From NCBI RefSeq assembly GCF_000373365.1, contig NZ_KB891241.1, positions 248,001 through 312,000 of the forward strand: a stretch of 64,000 nt of DNA. The letters run 5' to 3'. Below, one piece after another: positions 54,901-63,413 of the stretch. Source of the DNA: Parafrankia discariae. Lineage in GTDB: Bacteria > Actinomycetota > Actinomycetes > Frankiales > Frankiaceae. The first letter of the stretch is position 1. Each line of letters begins with the position of its first letter. The notes beneath the pieces were generated by a model. The model saw nothing but the letters and a program-made list of their open reading frames with translations, searched no databases and had not been told where the DNA came from. Position numbers and translations under genes: made by a program.

Positions 54901-55672
54901 GATCCACGCCGCCGGCCATCACTCCAGCCGGTTCAGCCCGGCTCCGGCCACGCTGATCGACCGGGCGATCTCCTCGTACACACCGACGGTGCAGGCCCTG
55001 GCCCATGCCCGCGGCAGCGGCCCGGTGGACGTCCGCGGGCGGGCCGGTGCCGCTGGCCCGGGCGAACGGGGCGGCCGGATCGCGCTCGGCGGTGGACGGG
55101 TCCTGGCGGTGGCGATGCCGCAGACCCCGGGCGTCCCCACGGACCTGCCTGGCGCGCGGACCGAGGCCGCTGAGCTGCGGCGGAAGTTCCCCGGCCGAGT
55201 CGAGGTCCGCACCGGGCCCGAGGCGACCCGCGACGTGGTGCTCGCCGCGTTGCCCACCGCGCGGTGGGTGCACTTCGCCTGCCACGGCACCGCCGAGGCG
55301 GATGATCCGTCCAACAGCCGGCTGTATCTCTGGGACCGGCCGTTGACCACCGTCGACGTGGCCCGGCTCCGGCTCGACCAGGCGGAGCTTGCCTTTCTTT
55401 CCGCCTGCGAGACCGCGCGTCCGGGAAACCGGCTCCCCGACGAGGCGATTCATCTGGCGTCCGCGTTCCAGCTCGCCGGCTACCGGCATGTCGTCGCCAC
55501 CCTGTGGCCTGTCGCGGACAAGAGCGCCGCCGCCGCCGCGAAGAGCATCTACGCGTCGCTCGCCTTGGACGGAGACGTGGCCGGCGCCGTCCATTCGGCA
55601 ACCCGGGCGCTCCGCGACTTCTGGCCTGGTGATCCATCGGTGTGGGCGTCCCATGTTCATTCCGGGGCCTGA
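51968..55672 (+). CDS. TPR-repeat CHAT-domain caspase-like protease
   Basis: A 1234-residue cytoplasmic protein. After a short basic N-terminus and a first helical domain, about twelve TPR-like repeats (residues about 160-700) follow the pattern NLGxALxxRF...DPADLdAAi..LRaAvd.tP. The linker (700-890) has further helices (ELFEQGRGVLLRQAL). The C-terminal CHAT domain (about 870-1234) has the caspase-like dyad: H1106 in VHFACHG and C1147 in LSACETARPG, plus VVATLWPVAD and VWASHVHSG. CHAT proteases are activated through their repeats and cut partner proteins. A start at M26 (52043) is possible. It heads a three-gene set with the two genes below. Confidence 0.88.
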   Translation: MRHRKWLLRQVRRRLRHSARSHDPSMVLSQEALDEVAALLETITDPSADLEVSQAAGMMHWARFLALGPDDGQADLAAAITLFAPVRELSPRAVPQGLRAYLDKELSAGSGQIEAWVQRADKLMNDARRTGDRAGLNTAVDLLRRSLDALPSDHSARGPLLYNLGSALLARFEHVADPADPAAAVNLLRAAVDATPVRDPNRVLMLANLGAAVVACLESAGDPVGPADLDAAINLLRAGAEATPSTDPNRVMLLSNLGAALILRGQRTLDAADLAAAVAIVGAVVDLTPVDDPRYASRMSNLGAALHLQYGQTNNVTQLEAAVTAHRSATGGAPPGHQLHARCQANLGDALRDLYELTDDLADLDAAVACLRAAVDDTPRTHPDRVRMLSSLSNALDTRYEETGDFAALEGVIAARQARGDLVGTDPASDTMNRSILGNALRLRFEHAGDPADLEAAISLLQIAVDAAPSTPSTPSAPSDRSDHARCLSNFGLALRIRFQQVGDLADLNTAIDALRASTDVIPTHHPDQAGMRLNLGTALLYRFQRTDDLADLDAAVTNLRTAADLIPTGHRRRGLMLANLGGALQIRSARTDDPADHEAAIAAFRTAVDVTPAGRPDRGTMLANLGGALRLRFQRTDDPADLEVALTHLRTAVRITPADRPDRASILSEFANALWSRFGQSHDPADVDAALDALRAAVDVQAAPPRIRMAAARGWGLIAGAEQRWQDAMAGHEAAVALLGRLAPRGLDRGDQEHLLAEPGTLGADAAACCVRAGRPERAVELFEQGRGVLLRQALDTRTDLTALAERHPGVARRFTALRARLDQVAEPDGRPAPARRNAAAAFDRLINEIRELPGFDGFLRPPPVAELLAVAAAGPIVIVAVSSFGSCALILTEDGVDAVPLPGLEPLTVHEQVLTFLDALEHRRKGTGERQLVDVLGWLWDALAAPVLERLGITGPLGEERPRLWWCVSSLLPFLPIHAAGHHSSRFSPAPATLIDRAISSYTPTVQALAHARGSGPVDVRGRAGAAGPGERGGRIALGGGRVLAVAMPQTPGVPTDLPGARTEAAELRRKFPGRVEVRTGPEATRDVVLAALPTARWVHFACHGTAEADDPSNSRLYLWDRPLTTVDVARLRLDQAELAFLSACETARPGNRLPDEAIHLASAFQLAGYRHVVATLWPVADKSAAAAAKSIYASLALDGDVAGAVHSATRALRDFWPGDPSVWASHVHSGA

Positions 55673-55694
55673 CCGGACCTCCACCAGCACCGAC

Positions 55695-55722
55695 GACACA
55701 GCACTGATGACACAGCACTGAT
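55695..55722 (+). repeat. Two 14-bp tandem copies of GACACAGCACTGAT
   Basis: Perfect duplication just after the CHAT stop, followed by a GACAG start of a third copy. It probably arose by slippage; no function evident. Confidence 0.8.
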
Positions 55723-55789
55723 GACAGCGGCGGCGGCAATGCGCGACAACGCGAGACAGTGACGACAGCGGAGACAGGAGGGCCTCGGC

Positions 55790-56203
55790 ATGAACGGCGG
55801 CGACGGCGTGTGGGAAGCGGCGCGGGCGATCCGCCCCTACCTCGCCGACCTGCTCGGTCCACTCGCGGCCGAGCTGGACCAGCGCCTGGCCGAGGAGCTC
55901 ACCGCCGACACCGAGCGGTCGGAACGTGAGCCGCGGCTCCGTGACCTGCTGGAGCGGTACCCCGGCACCCGATGGTTCCTCGCCGAAGTCCTCGCCGACG
56001 CCCCGCACCACAGGCCGCCCTACGAGCAGCCCCGCCATGAGCGCCACTACGCCGACGCCGGGCCGGCCGGGGACCCCAGTCCCGTCACCGCCGACCGCTA
56101 CGTCTGCCCGCACAGCAGCCACGACTACGCCTGGTACCGGCGAGACGTCGCCGAGCCCGTCCCCCAGTGCGCGACACACCATGTCACGCTGATCCGCGGC
56201 TGA
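55790..56203 (+). CDS. Small Cys/His-motif protein of the CHAT locus
   Basis: A 137-residue protein with AGGAGGG upstream. The first half is helical (LADLLGPLAAELDQRLAEEL; RLRDLLERYPGTRWFLAEVLAD), then a Pro/His-rich linker. The C-terminus carries RYVCPHSSHDYAWYRR and PVPQCATHHVTLI. The C-P-H...D-Y-x-W-Y-R...P-x-P-x-C-x-x-H pattern looks like a zinc ribbon or knuckle. Similar C-termini occur on proteins near CHAT, TPR and trypsin-like conflict systems as I recall, but I cannot check this. It may be adaptor or substrate of the CHAT protease. It is 117 bp after CHAT and one base before the membrane protein gene. Confidence 0.6.
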   Translation: MNGGDGVWEAARAIRPYLADLLGPLAAELDQRLAEELTADTERSEREPRLRDLLERYPGTRWFLAEVLADAPHHRPPYEQPRHERHYADAGPAGDPSPVTADRYVCPHSSHDYAWYRRDVAEPVPQCATHHVTLIRG

Positions 56204-56204
56204 G

Positions 56205-57143
56205 ATGCTCGCCGCGTTCTGGCAGGCCGTCGGCGGCAAACTCGCCGAGCGGGCAGCAGCCGTCTCGATACCGGCGCTGATCTTCTGGCTCGGCGGTCTC
56301 GCCGCGTGGACCCTCGGGCAGGGCGGCCCGCACGCGCTGTCGAGACCCGCCCGGTGGCTGGATCAGCAGACCGCACCGACCCAGCTCGCGGTGATCCTGA
56401 TGGTGCTGCTCGCCGTCAGCGCGTCAGGGGTCATCGTCAGCCAGGCGGCGACCCCCGTACTGCGGCTGCTGGAAGGCTACTGGCCGGGGTGGACCGAACC
56501 GGTGCGCCGCCGCCTCGTCCACCGCGCCGTCACCCGGGCCGCGGACGACAGCGCCGCCTGGCAGACCGCGTACGCCCGGGTACATCCCCCGGCCACCCCC
56601 ACCAGCAAGGAGGTGGCCGACTACACCCGCCTCGAACGCCGCCTCCGGCGACGCCCGTCACCGGCGACCCCCGGCTATTTCCTGCCCACCTCGATCGGGA
56701 ACATCCTGCGCGCCGCCGAACGCCGCCCGCTGAACAAATACGGCCTGGACACCGTCGTCCTCTGGCCTCGGCTCTGGCCGGCGCTCCCCGACAACACCCG
56801 AGCCGACATCCTGGCCGCCCGGACCGCCCTCGACAGCGCCACCTGCGCCGTGATCTGGGGGGTGCTCTTCTGCGCGTTCGCGCCCTTCAGCGTGCTGGCC
56901 GTTCCGCTCGGGATCGCGGTCACCACCGTCGCGATCGTCCTCGTCATCCCGGCACGCGCCCAGGTATTCGGCGATCTGCTCGAAGCCGCCTACGACCAGC
57001 ATCGCACCCTGCTTTACACCCAGGTCCGCTGGCCGCTGCCCGGAAATCCCCGCGAGGAAAGGGAAAACGGCCAGCGCCTAACCGCCTACCTGTGGCGCGG
57101 TTCCGACGACACCATCCCGGTGTTCACCCGACCGCCCGACTGA
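56205..57143 (+). CDS. Multi-spanning membrane protein of the CHAT locus
   Basis: A 312-residue protein whose ATG follows the preceding stop by one base (TGAGATG), so it is coexpressed with the Cys/His protein. Hydrophobic helices lie at about 21-40 (IPALIFWLGGLAAWTLG), 61-82 (AVILMVLLAVSASGVIVS), and 210-250 (VIWGVLFCAFAPFSVLAV and IAVTTVAIVLVIPA). A charged cytoplasmic region of about 125 residues separates the pairs, including RRLVHRAVTRAADD and DYTRLERRLRRRP. No known family recognised. A membrane effector or anchor for the CHAT module is a hypothesis from context alone. Confidence 0.6.
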   Translation: MLAAFWQAVGGKLAERAAAVSIPALIFWLGGLAAWTLGQGGPHALSRPARWLDQQTAPTQLAVILMVLLAVSASGVIVSQAATPVLRLLEGYWPGWTEPVRRRLVHRAVTRAADDSAAWQTAYARVHPPATPTSKEVADYTRLERRLRRRPSPATPGYFLPTSIGNILRAAERRPLNKYGLDTVVLWPRLWPALPDNTRADILAARTALDSATCAVIWGVLFCAFAPFSVLAVPLGIAVTTVAIVLVIPARAQVFGDLLEAAYDQHRTLLYTQVRWPLPGNPREERENGQRLTAYLWRGSDDTIPVFTRPPD

Positions 57144-57461
57144 CCTGAATATCGCTGACCGATGAGAAAGGCCAGCGGCCCGGACCGGAGGTGTCACACC
57201 GAAAACGCGGCTCCGCTCCTCGTCGACACGGCATCGCGGCCGGGTGGCCCCCACTCCCCGCGGGGAAGGGCACCCGCTGCCACCTTCATGAGATAGGCCA
57301 TGGCCTGCGGTTTTGCGTCCGCACGCATAGCATGTCATGAAAAACTGGTAGGAGTCCCTTACGGGGTAGTACCCTACCTCCGCGCCGTCGGCGTGACGGA
57401 TTCGTCCGACGGGGGCCGTTGACAGGGGCAGCCGGAAAGACTCGGCTTTGGTGGGGGAACT
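57144..57461. other. 318-bp intergenic region upstream of the acyltransferase
   Basis: No gene seen. It includes the palindrome GGGTA-G-TACCC (57364-57374) inside a larger GGTAGG...CCTACC setting (57347-57379), a plausible operator for the acyltransferase gene, and TTGACA at 57419. Confidence 0.5.
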
Positions 57462-58760
57462 GTGCGAGATCGAAAGGTGCCGGCGTCAGCCGTGCATTAC
57501 CACTACATGGACGCGTTGCGCGGCACCTTCATGCTGGTCGGCGTCTTCGTCCATGCCTCGTCGCTCGGGCGGGACCCGTTTTTCGACGGGATCGCGTACG
57601 CCTCCGGCCTCTTCCGGATGGAGGACTTCTTCCTCATCTCCGGGTTCCTCTCCGCGATGCTGGTCGGAAAGTACGGGCCGAGCCGTACCGTGCGCCGCCG
57701 CCTCGCCAGCGTGGGAATCCCGCTGCTGTGCACGGGGCTGCTGCTCAACCCGGTCGCCATCTGGCTGAGCTACAACTTCCACAACGACCCGGACGTCTCG
57801 TTCCTGGACTATCTGCACGGGCGGACCATCGCCGACCCGGCGGGTGAGCTGCGCTGGCACCTGCACCTGTGGTTCCTGGTCGTGCTCATCCCCTACGCGC
57901 TGATCACGCCCGCCGCGGTGTTCATGCTGACCCGCCTGGCCTCGCTCTCCCTCTTCCGGCGGGCGACCACCGGGCGGCTACCGGCCATGGCCACGATCAT
58001 CTTCCTGGCCGTGGCGGGGGTCGTCGTCGTCCGCGGCACGCACAAGGCCCTGCTGGACCCGATCTTCGCCGGGACGGCCCTCGACTACCCGGTCGAGCAG
58101 ACGATGGAGTACCTCCCGTTCTTCCTCCTCGGCGTGCTCCTGTACCTGGGGCGGGACCGGCTTCTGCCGTCCTTCCAGCGACCCGCGCCGGTGCTGCTCG
58201 CCGTGTCCGCGTCGGGGCTGTTGGCGGGTTCGCGGGGATGGGTCGGCGTGCTGGCCTCCAACAACGGCAGGCTGCTCTGCGAGACGGTGTTCACCATCGC
58301 GCTCACCGCCACGCTCTTCGCCCTGGCGGGCCGGCTCATCACCCGGCAGCGGCCCGTCATCAGGTACCTGGCGGACGCGTCCTACACGGTCTATCTGTTC
58401 CACTACTTCTGGATCTATGTGATCGCGACTCTGCTGGGGTTCGACTCCGAGGTCAGGTGGCCGCAGATGCTCCTTGTCACCTCCCTGACGTTCGGTGTGA
58501 CGTTCGCGATTCATCATTTCGTCATCCTGCGTTCCCGGGTCCTGCGCGGAATCTTCAACGGGAAGTTCCCGATCAGAACGCGTGGGTCTCGGCGGGCGCC
58601 CGGCGTCCACCAGCCCTCCGCCGGGACCCCCGCCCCCGCCGCCGCCTTGACCATGTCCGGAGCGCCCACGATCCCGCTGCACAGGGTGACCACTGGAGCC
58701 GGTGGTCCCACACTCCCCCCGATGGCCGGAGCGCCCACGAGGCCGCTCCGGATTCGGTGA
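57462..58760 (+). CDS. Acyltransferase-3 family membrane protein (OpgC/OafA-like)
   Basis: A 432-residue membrane acyltransferase with about ten helices. The family signature HYHYMDALRGTFMLVGVFVHAS at the N-terminus carries the essential His, and the second helix region FRMEDFFLISGFLSAML includes the further conserved Phe/Ser/Gly residues. A later block VEQTMEYLPFFLLGVLLYLGR and the final FHYFWIYVIATLL are typical. It probably O-acetylates or succinylates a surface polysaccharide or glucan. The GTG start follows GGGGGAA. The last 45 residues form a Pro/Ala/Gly tail. The gene lies at the right side of the accessory region. Confidence 0.82.
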   Translation: MRDRKVPASAVHYHYMDALRGTFMLVGVFVHASSLGRDPFFDGIAYASGLFRMEDFFLISGFLSAMLVGKYGPSRTVRRRLASVGIPLLCTGLLLNPVAIWLSYNFHNDPDVSFLDYLHGRTIADPAGELRWHLHLWFLVVLIPYALITPAAVFMLTRLASLSLFRRATTGRLPAMATIIFLAVAGVVVVRGTHKALLDPIFAGTALDYPVEQTMEYLPFFLLGVLLYLGRDRLLPSFQRPAPVLLAVSASGLLAGSRGWVGVLASNNGRLLCETVFTIALTATLFALAGRLITRQRPVIRYLADASYTVYLFHYFWIYVIATLLGFDSEVRWPQMLLVTSLTFGVTFAIHHFVILRSRVLRGIFNGKFPIRTRGSRRAPGVHQPSAGTPAPAAALTMSGAPTIPLHRVTTGAGGPTLPPMAGAPTRPLRIR

Positions 58761-58779
58761 CCACCGGGGCCCGCGGCCG

Positions 58780-58845
58780 CCCGGCTGATCCGGTCGGTGA
58801 AGGCGGGACGTCGGAGCGTCAGGCGCGGCCCGTCGGGCGGTACCG
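58780..58845 (-). repeat. 66-bp degraded copy of part of the 2H-phosphoesterase gene
   Basis: This segment matches 50445-50510 over 66 bp with about seven mismatches, all transitions, in the same orientation. On the minus strand it encodes VPPDGPRLTLRRPAFTDRIS, corresponding to VPPDGLHLTLRRLAFTDQIG, with the catalytic His changed to Arg. Homology ends at both sides, so it is a remnant. Confidence 0.75.
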
Positions 58846-58894
58846 GGCCGAGTCGGCGAACGCCGTCGATGACGGACGACAGACGATGACCATG

Positions 58895-58930
58895 GCCGGA
58901 GATCGGCCGACCGGTCATCCGATCTCCGGC
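58895..58930 (-). terminator. 12-bp perfect hairpin overlapping the map stop codon
   Basis: Arms GCCGGAGATCGG (58895-58906) and its complement (58919-58930) flank a 12-base loop that contains the stop codon. Probably terminates map. Confidence 0.6.
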
Positions 58931-59706
58931 AGCATCTGCTTCGGCAGGGTGAGGATCTCGGCTCCGTCGTCGGTGATGGCGATCGTGTGCTCGCTGTGTG
59001 CCGTCCGGCAGCCGGTCGCGCTGCGCAGGGTCCAGCCGTCGGCGTCGATGACGAGCTCGGCGGTGTCCGCCATCACCCACGGTTCCAGGGCCAGCAGCAG
59101 ACCGGGGCGCAGTCGGTAGCCACGGCCGGGCCGTCCGGTGTTCGAGACGTGCGGGTCCTGGTGCATCGTCGATCCGATGCCGTGACCTCCGAACTCGGTG
59201 TTGATCGGGTACCCGGCCTCGCTGAGGACGGAGCCGATGGCATGGGAGATGTCACCGATGCGAGCTCCGGGCCCGGCGGCGGCTATCCCCGCGTACAGCG
59301 CGCGTTCGGTCGCGTCGATCATCGCGACGCTCTCCGGGGGCTGTGAGTCGCCCACGATGAAGCTGATGGCGGAGTCCGCGGCGACCCCGTCCTTGGCGAC
59401 GGCGAGGTCGAGCGTCAGCAGGTCGCCGTCGGCGAGCGGGTAGTCGTGGGGCAGCCCGTGGAGCACGGCGTCGTTGACGGCCGTGCAGATGTAATGGCCG
59501 AACGGCCCGCGTCCGAAGGACGGCTCGTAGTCGACGTAGCAGGACTGCGCCCCAGCCTCGACGATCATGGTCTTGGTCCACCGATCGATGTCCAGGAGGC
59601 TCGTGCCGACCCTGCTGCGGCTCTCCAGCGTCCGCAGGATGTCGGCGACCAGGGCGCCGGTGTCCCTCGCCTGGGCGAGTTTGGCGGCGTCCAGGATTTC
59701 GATCAT
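58915..59706 (-). CDS. map: Type I methionine aminopeptidase
   Basis: A 263-residue MetAP, which removes initiator Met from nascent proteins. Metal ligands are in place: DLLTLDLAVAKDGVAADS (two Asp), GHGIGSTMHQDPHV (His), ALEPWVM (Glu) and SEHTIAI (Glu). VNDAVLHGLP carries the substrate-binding His. The ATG at 59706 has GAGAAGGG; eight more residues could be added from 59730. Divergent from an XRE regulator across a shared A/T-rich promoter region, an arrangement suggesting regulated, perhaps second-copy, expression. Confidence 0.92.
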   Translation of the reverse strand: MIEILDAAKLAQARDTGALVADILRTLESRSRVGTSLLDIDRWTKTMIVEAGAQSCYVDYEPSFGRGPFGHYICTAVNDAVLHGLPHDYPLADGDLLTLDLAVAKDGVAADSAISFIVGDSQPPESVAMIDATERALYAGIAAAGPGARIGDISHAIGSVLSEAGYPINTEFGGHGIGSTMHQDPHVSNTGRPGRGYRLRPGLLLALEPWVMADTAELVIDADGWTLRSATGCRTAHSEHTIAITDDGAEILTLPKQMLPEIG

Positions 59707-59746
59707 GCGGCGCCCTTCTCGCGTTGCCAATAACTATACCGTCCAT

Positions 59747-59765
59747 ATTATACCGGTACTATAAT
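59747..59765. promoter_or_regulatory. Divergent TATAAT hexamers with central ACCGGT
   Basis: On the plus strand TATAAT lies at 59760-59765; on the minus strand TATAAT lies at 59747-59752. The palindrome ACCGGT is between (59752-59757). The plus hexamer ends seven bases before the XRE start, so that mRNA is probably leaderless. The near-symmetry suggests the XRE protein binds here to control itself and map. Confidence 0.6.
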
Positions 59766-59772
59766 TGGAGTC

Positions 59773-60075
59773 ATGGTCAGGTTGCCGCTCACTCCGGCAG
59801 AGGTCGAGCGTGGGCGGCGCCTCGGCGCCCTCCTGCGGCGAGCCAGGGGGCAGCGCTCGATGCTCGACACCGCGCTGGACGCGGGCGTGTCACCGGAAAC
59901 CCTTCGGAAGATCGAGTCCGGTCGCGTGGCCACCCCGGCCTTCCCGACCATCGCGGCGATCGCCGATGTCCTCGGCCTTTCCCTCGACGAGGTGTGGGCC
60001 GAGATCAACAAGCCTGACGGCGAGACCGGACACGCGGGATCGGGTCGCAACCCACGGGAGCGGTTGGCCTCGTGA
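59773..60075 (+). CDS. Small XRE-family regulator divergent from map
   Basis: A 100-residue DNA-binding protein with a helix-turn-helix: GALLRRARGQRSMLDTALDAGVSPETLRKIESGRVATPAFPTIAAIADVLG. A C-terminal DEVWAEINKPDGETGHAGSG tail follows. The -10 is so near the ATG that a leaderless transcript is likely. It is placed to regulate map and itself. What signal it senses is unknown. Confidence 0.82.
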   Translation: MVRLPLTPAEVERGRRLGALLRRARGQRSMLDTALDAGVSPETLRKIESGRVATPAFPTIAAIADVLGLSLDEVWAEINKPDGETGHAGSGRNPRERLAS

Positions 60076-60127
60076 GTCTCGCGCCTCGAGTTTCCCGAGT
60101 TTCCCGAAAGTCTTCGCGGACCGCGGC

Positions 60128-60159
60128 TTGACCTTGACCCTGCGTCAGGCTTCCAGCAT
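60128..60159 (+). promoter_or_regulatory. MerR-type promoter of the DrrAB-like operon
   Basis: TTGACC (60128-60133), a 20-base spacer and CAGCAT (60154-60159; 19 bases gives CCAGCA) form a promoter with the overlong spacer of MerR targets. The dyad CTTGAC-N5-GTCAGG (60133-60149) sits in the spacer. The GTG at 60166 is seven bases after, so a leaderless mRNA is likely. The regulator is probably the MerR encoded third in this operon. Confidence 0.65.
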
Positions 60160-60165
60160 GGCGGG

Positions 60166-61154
<989 letters not shown>

Positions 61155-61158
<4 letters not shown>

Positions 61159-61970
61159 GCACCACCTACACCTTCCGCGACTCCACGACGATGTTGCGGC
61201 GCAACCTGCGGCACGTCCGCCGCTACCCCTCGCTGTCGATCATGCTGGTCGCGCAGCCGATCCTGTTCCTGCTGCTGTTCGTGTACGTGTTCGGCGGGAC
61301 GCTGGGCGCCGGCCTGCCGGGCCAGGCGGGCGCCCAGCCGAGCCGGGCCGCCGGAGGAGACCGCGGCGACTATCTCGTGTTCATCACGCCGGGCATCCTG
61401 TTCATGACCGTCGCCAGCGTGGCGCTCGGCACCGCGATCTCGACCGCGACCGACATGAGCACCGGGATCATCGCCCGGTTCCGCACGATGAACATCGCCC
61501 GGGTGTCGGTGCTCACCGGCCACGTGCTGGGCGCCGTCATCAGAACCGGCCTCGCCGTGGTGATCGTGACGGCGTTCGCGTTCCTGCTCGGGTTCCGTTC
61601 CGACGCCGGTCCGCTCGGCTGGCTCGGCGCGATCGGGCTGCTGATCCTCATCGCGTTCTCGCTCACCTGGCTGAGCGTCGGCCTGGGCCTGGCGGCGGAC
61701 AGCGTCGAGACGGCCAGCAACACCCCGCTGTTCCTGATGATTCTGCCGTTCGTCAGCAGCGGCTTCGTGCCGACCGACGCGATGCCGGCCGGGCTGCGCC
61801 AGTTCGCGGAGCACCAGCCGTTCACCCCGATGATCGACACCCTGCGCGCGCTCGTCACGGGCGCTCCGACGGACTCCGACCGGTGGCTCGCGATCGGCTG
61901 GTGCGTCCTCATCGCGCTGCTCGGCTACCTGTGGTCGCGCCGGCTGTTCCTCCGCGTGCCCGCGAAATAG
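61155..61970 (+). CDS. ABC-2 type exporter permease (DrrB-like)
   Basis: A 271-residue membrane protein with about six helices. It starts MSTTYTFRDSTTMLRRNLRHVRRYPSL, typical of DrrB permeases, and continues with SIMLVAQPILFLLLFVYVFGG, DYLVFITPGILFMTVASVALG, a central block RFRTMNIARVSVLTGHVLG, and the conserved LMILPFVSSGFVPTDAMPAGLR. The GTG start overlaps the ATPase stop, so both are coupled. It forms the transmembrane part of the exporter. Confidence 0.9.
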
Positions 61971-61982
61971 GAGACTGGTGCG

Positions 61983-62741
61983 GTGCTGACGATCAGCCAG
62001 CTGGCGTCGTACGCGGGCGTCACCGTGCGCGCGGTGCGGCACTACCACGCCAAGGGCCTCCTGCCGGAACCGGAGCGCGACCGCTCCGGCTACCGGCGCT
62101 ATGACGCCCACGCCGTCGTCGAGCTCATCAAGATCCGTACGCTCGCCGACGCCGGCGTGCCGCTCGCGCGGGTCCGCGAGCTGCTGGCCGCGGGCGAGGA
62201 GGAGTTCGCCGTCGCCGTCGCCGACATCGACCGGCGCCTGCGCGCGGAGATCAGGCAGCGGCAGCGGCACCGCGAGCGGATCGCGCAGCTGGCCGCCGGC
62301 GACAGCCTGGCGCTGCCACCCGAGGCGGTGGCGTACCTCGACCGGCTGCGCGAGCTCGGACTACCGGGCCCGATGATCGGGGGCGAGCGGGACGCCTGGA
62401 TCCTGGTGGCCGCCCGGCTCCCGGAGCACATGCCGCTCTACATGAAGATGAAGCAGCAGGAGCTCGACGATCCGGCAGTCGTCGAGCTCTACCGCGATCT
62501 CGCCATGATGATCGACTGGGAGGTGGACGACCCGCGGCTGGCGGCCGTGAGCGACCGGCTCGTCGCCTCTCTCGAGGCCGCCGACACCGAGGAGTGGGAG
62601 AACGAGATGCCCGACGAGCTCGCGGAGCTCCTCGACTCCGTCTTCCTCGACTCGGTGCCGATCGCCCGGCAGCTCCTGGGACGGCTCGAGGAGCGCGGCT
62701 GGCGCGGCTGGACCAAGTTCGAGCGGATCCGCCCGGCGTAG
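61983..62741 (+). CDS. MerR-family regulator of the exporter operon
   Basis: A 252-residue MerR-type regulator. The DNA-binding part is LTISQLASYAGVTVRAVRHYHAKGLLPEPERDRSGYRRYDAHAV. A coiled coil (VAVADIDRRLRAEIRQRQRHRERIAQL) follows. A larger C-terminal domain (residues about 110-252) with acidic helices may bind the inducer. AGGAGA precedes the GTG start. Twelve bases after the permease gene, so cotranscribed. It probably binds the overlong-spacer promoter at 60128 to activate its own operon. Inducer unknown. Confidence 0.88.
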   Translation: MLTISQLASYAGVTVRAVRHYHAKGLLPEPERDRSGYRRYDAHAVVELIKIRTLADAGVPLARVRELLAAGEEEFAVAVADIDRRLRAEIRQRQRHRERIAQLAAGDSLALPPEAVAYLDRLRELGLPGPMIGGERDAWILVAARLPEHMPLYMKMKQQELDDPAVVELYRDLAMMIDWEVDDPRLAAVSDRLVASLEAADTEEWENEMPDELAELLDSVFLDSVPIARQLLGRLEERGWRGWTKFERIRPA

Positions 62742-62937
62742 CCGCCCGCCGCCTCGGGGGCTCCGGTGGCCCGAGGCTGGAGAACCGCCCCGGGCCACCG
62801 CGGCGGCCATCCTCCACGCTCGCCGCGCCGGTCTGGGTGAACCCTGACCACCCTCCGGCGGCCCGAACGGGCAGGTGAGGAAGGCGCGCGCGGCCTGGCG
62901 CAACCAGCCCGCAACAGGACGCCGTTAATGTCCAGCC

Positions 62938-63360
62938 ATGACCCTGAGCATCCGTAATCGGCTCGCTGGCACCGTCGCTGATATCACGATTGGTGCGGTC
63001 ATGGGCACTGTCCGCATCGCGCTCGCGAACGGCGACATCCTGACCTCGGCCGTCACCATGGACGCCATCAAGGAGGTCGGCATCGGCATCGGCTCGGCGG
63101 TCGAGGTGCTGGTCAAGTCGACGGACGTCTCCCTCGCCACGGGGGCGACGGCGGGTCTGACCATCCGCAACCAGCTGGGCGGGACACTGGTCGGGATCGA
63201 CACCGGCGGCGCGATGGCGCTCGTCCGCATCGATCTCGGTACGGACCTCGAACTGACCGCGGCGATCACCCGCGCCGCCGCCGACGAGCTCAAGCTCGCC
63301 CCGGGCCTGCCCGTGACCGCGTTGATCAAGTCAACCGAGGTGGCCTTCTCCGCGCTCTGA
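62938..63360 (+). CDS. Two-TOBE (Mop-like) molybdate-binding protein
   Basis: A 140-residue protein made of two tandem copies of the Mop/TOBE fold: LSIRNRLAGTVADITIGAV...VLVKSTDVSL and LTIRNQLGGTLVGIDTGG...ALIKSTEVAFS. Such dimop proteins bind molybdate or tungstate in the cytoplasm for storage or homeostasis. The start ATG at 62938 fits the domain edge. Upstream DNA (62742-62937) shows no gene and no evident riboswitch. Convergent with the PPOX gene across a hairpin. Confidence 0.85.
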   Translation: MTLSIRNRLAGTVADITIGAVMGTVRIALANGDILTSAVTMDAIKEVGIGIGSAVEVLVKSTDVSLATGATAGLTIRNQLGGTLVGIDTGGAMALVRIDLGTDLELTAAITRAAADELKLAPGLPVTALIKSTEVAFSAL

Positions 63361-63369
63361 CCCACCCGC

Positions 63370-63387
63370 GGGCCCACTCGTGGGCCC
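63370..63387. terminator. GGGCCCAC-TC-GTGGGCCC hairpin
   Basis: A perfect 8-bp stem in the 53-bp gap between two convergent stops; the surrounding sequence repeats CCCACCCGCG three times. Likely bidirectional terminator. Confidence 0.6.
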
Positions 63388-63413
63388 ACCCGCGCTTCTG
63401 ACCCACCCGCGAC

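Noticed and set aside
53855-56239. A 794-codon open frame on the minus strand
   Set aside because: It is antisense to the CHAT gene and its neighbour and has no recognisable motif; a GC-driven shadow.
50017-58915. A direct repeat of the tRNA-Asn 3' end marking the far border of the island
   Set aside because: I found no second copy of the T-arm/acceptor sequence by eye, so no right attachment site is claimed.
60128-60159. A third SoxR box
   Set aside because: The dyad here is TGAC-N5-GTCA and lacks ACCTGA-N8-TCAGGT; the MerR gene of the operon is the more likely binder.
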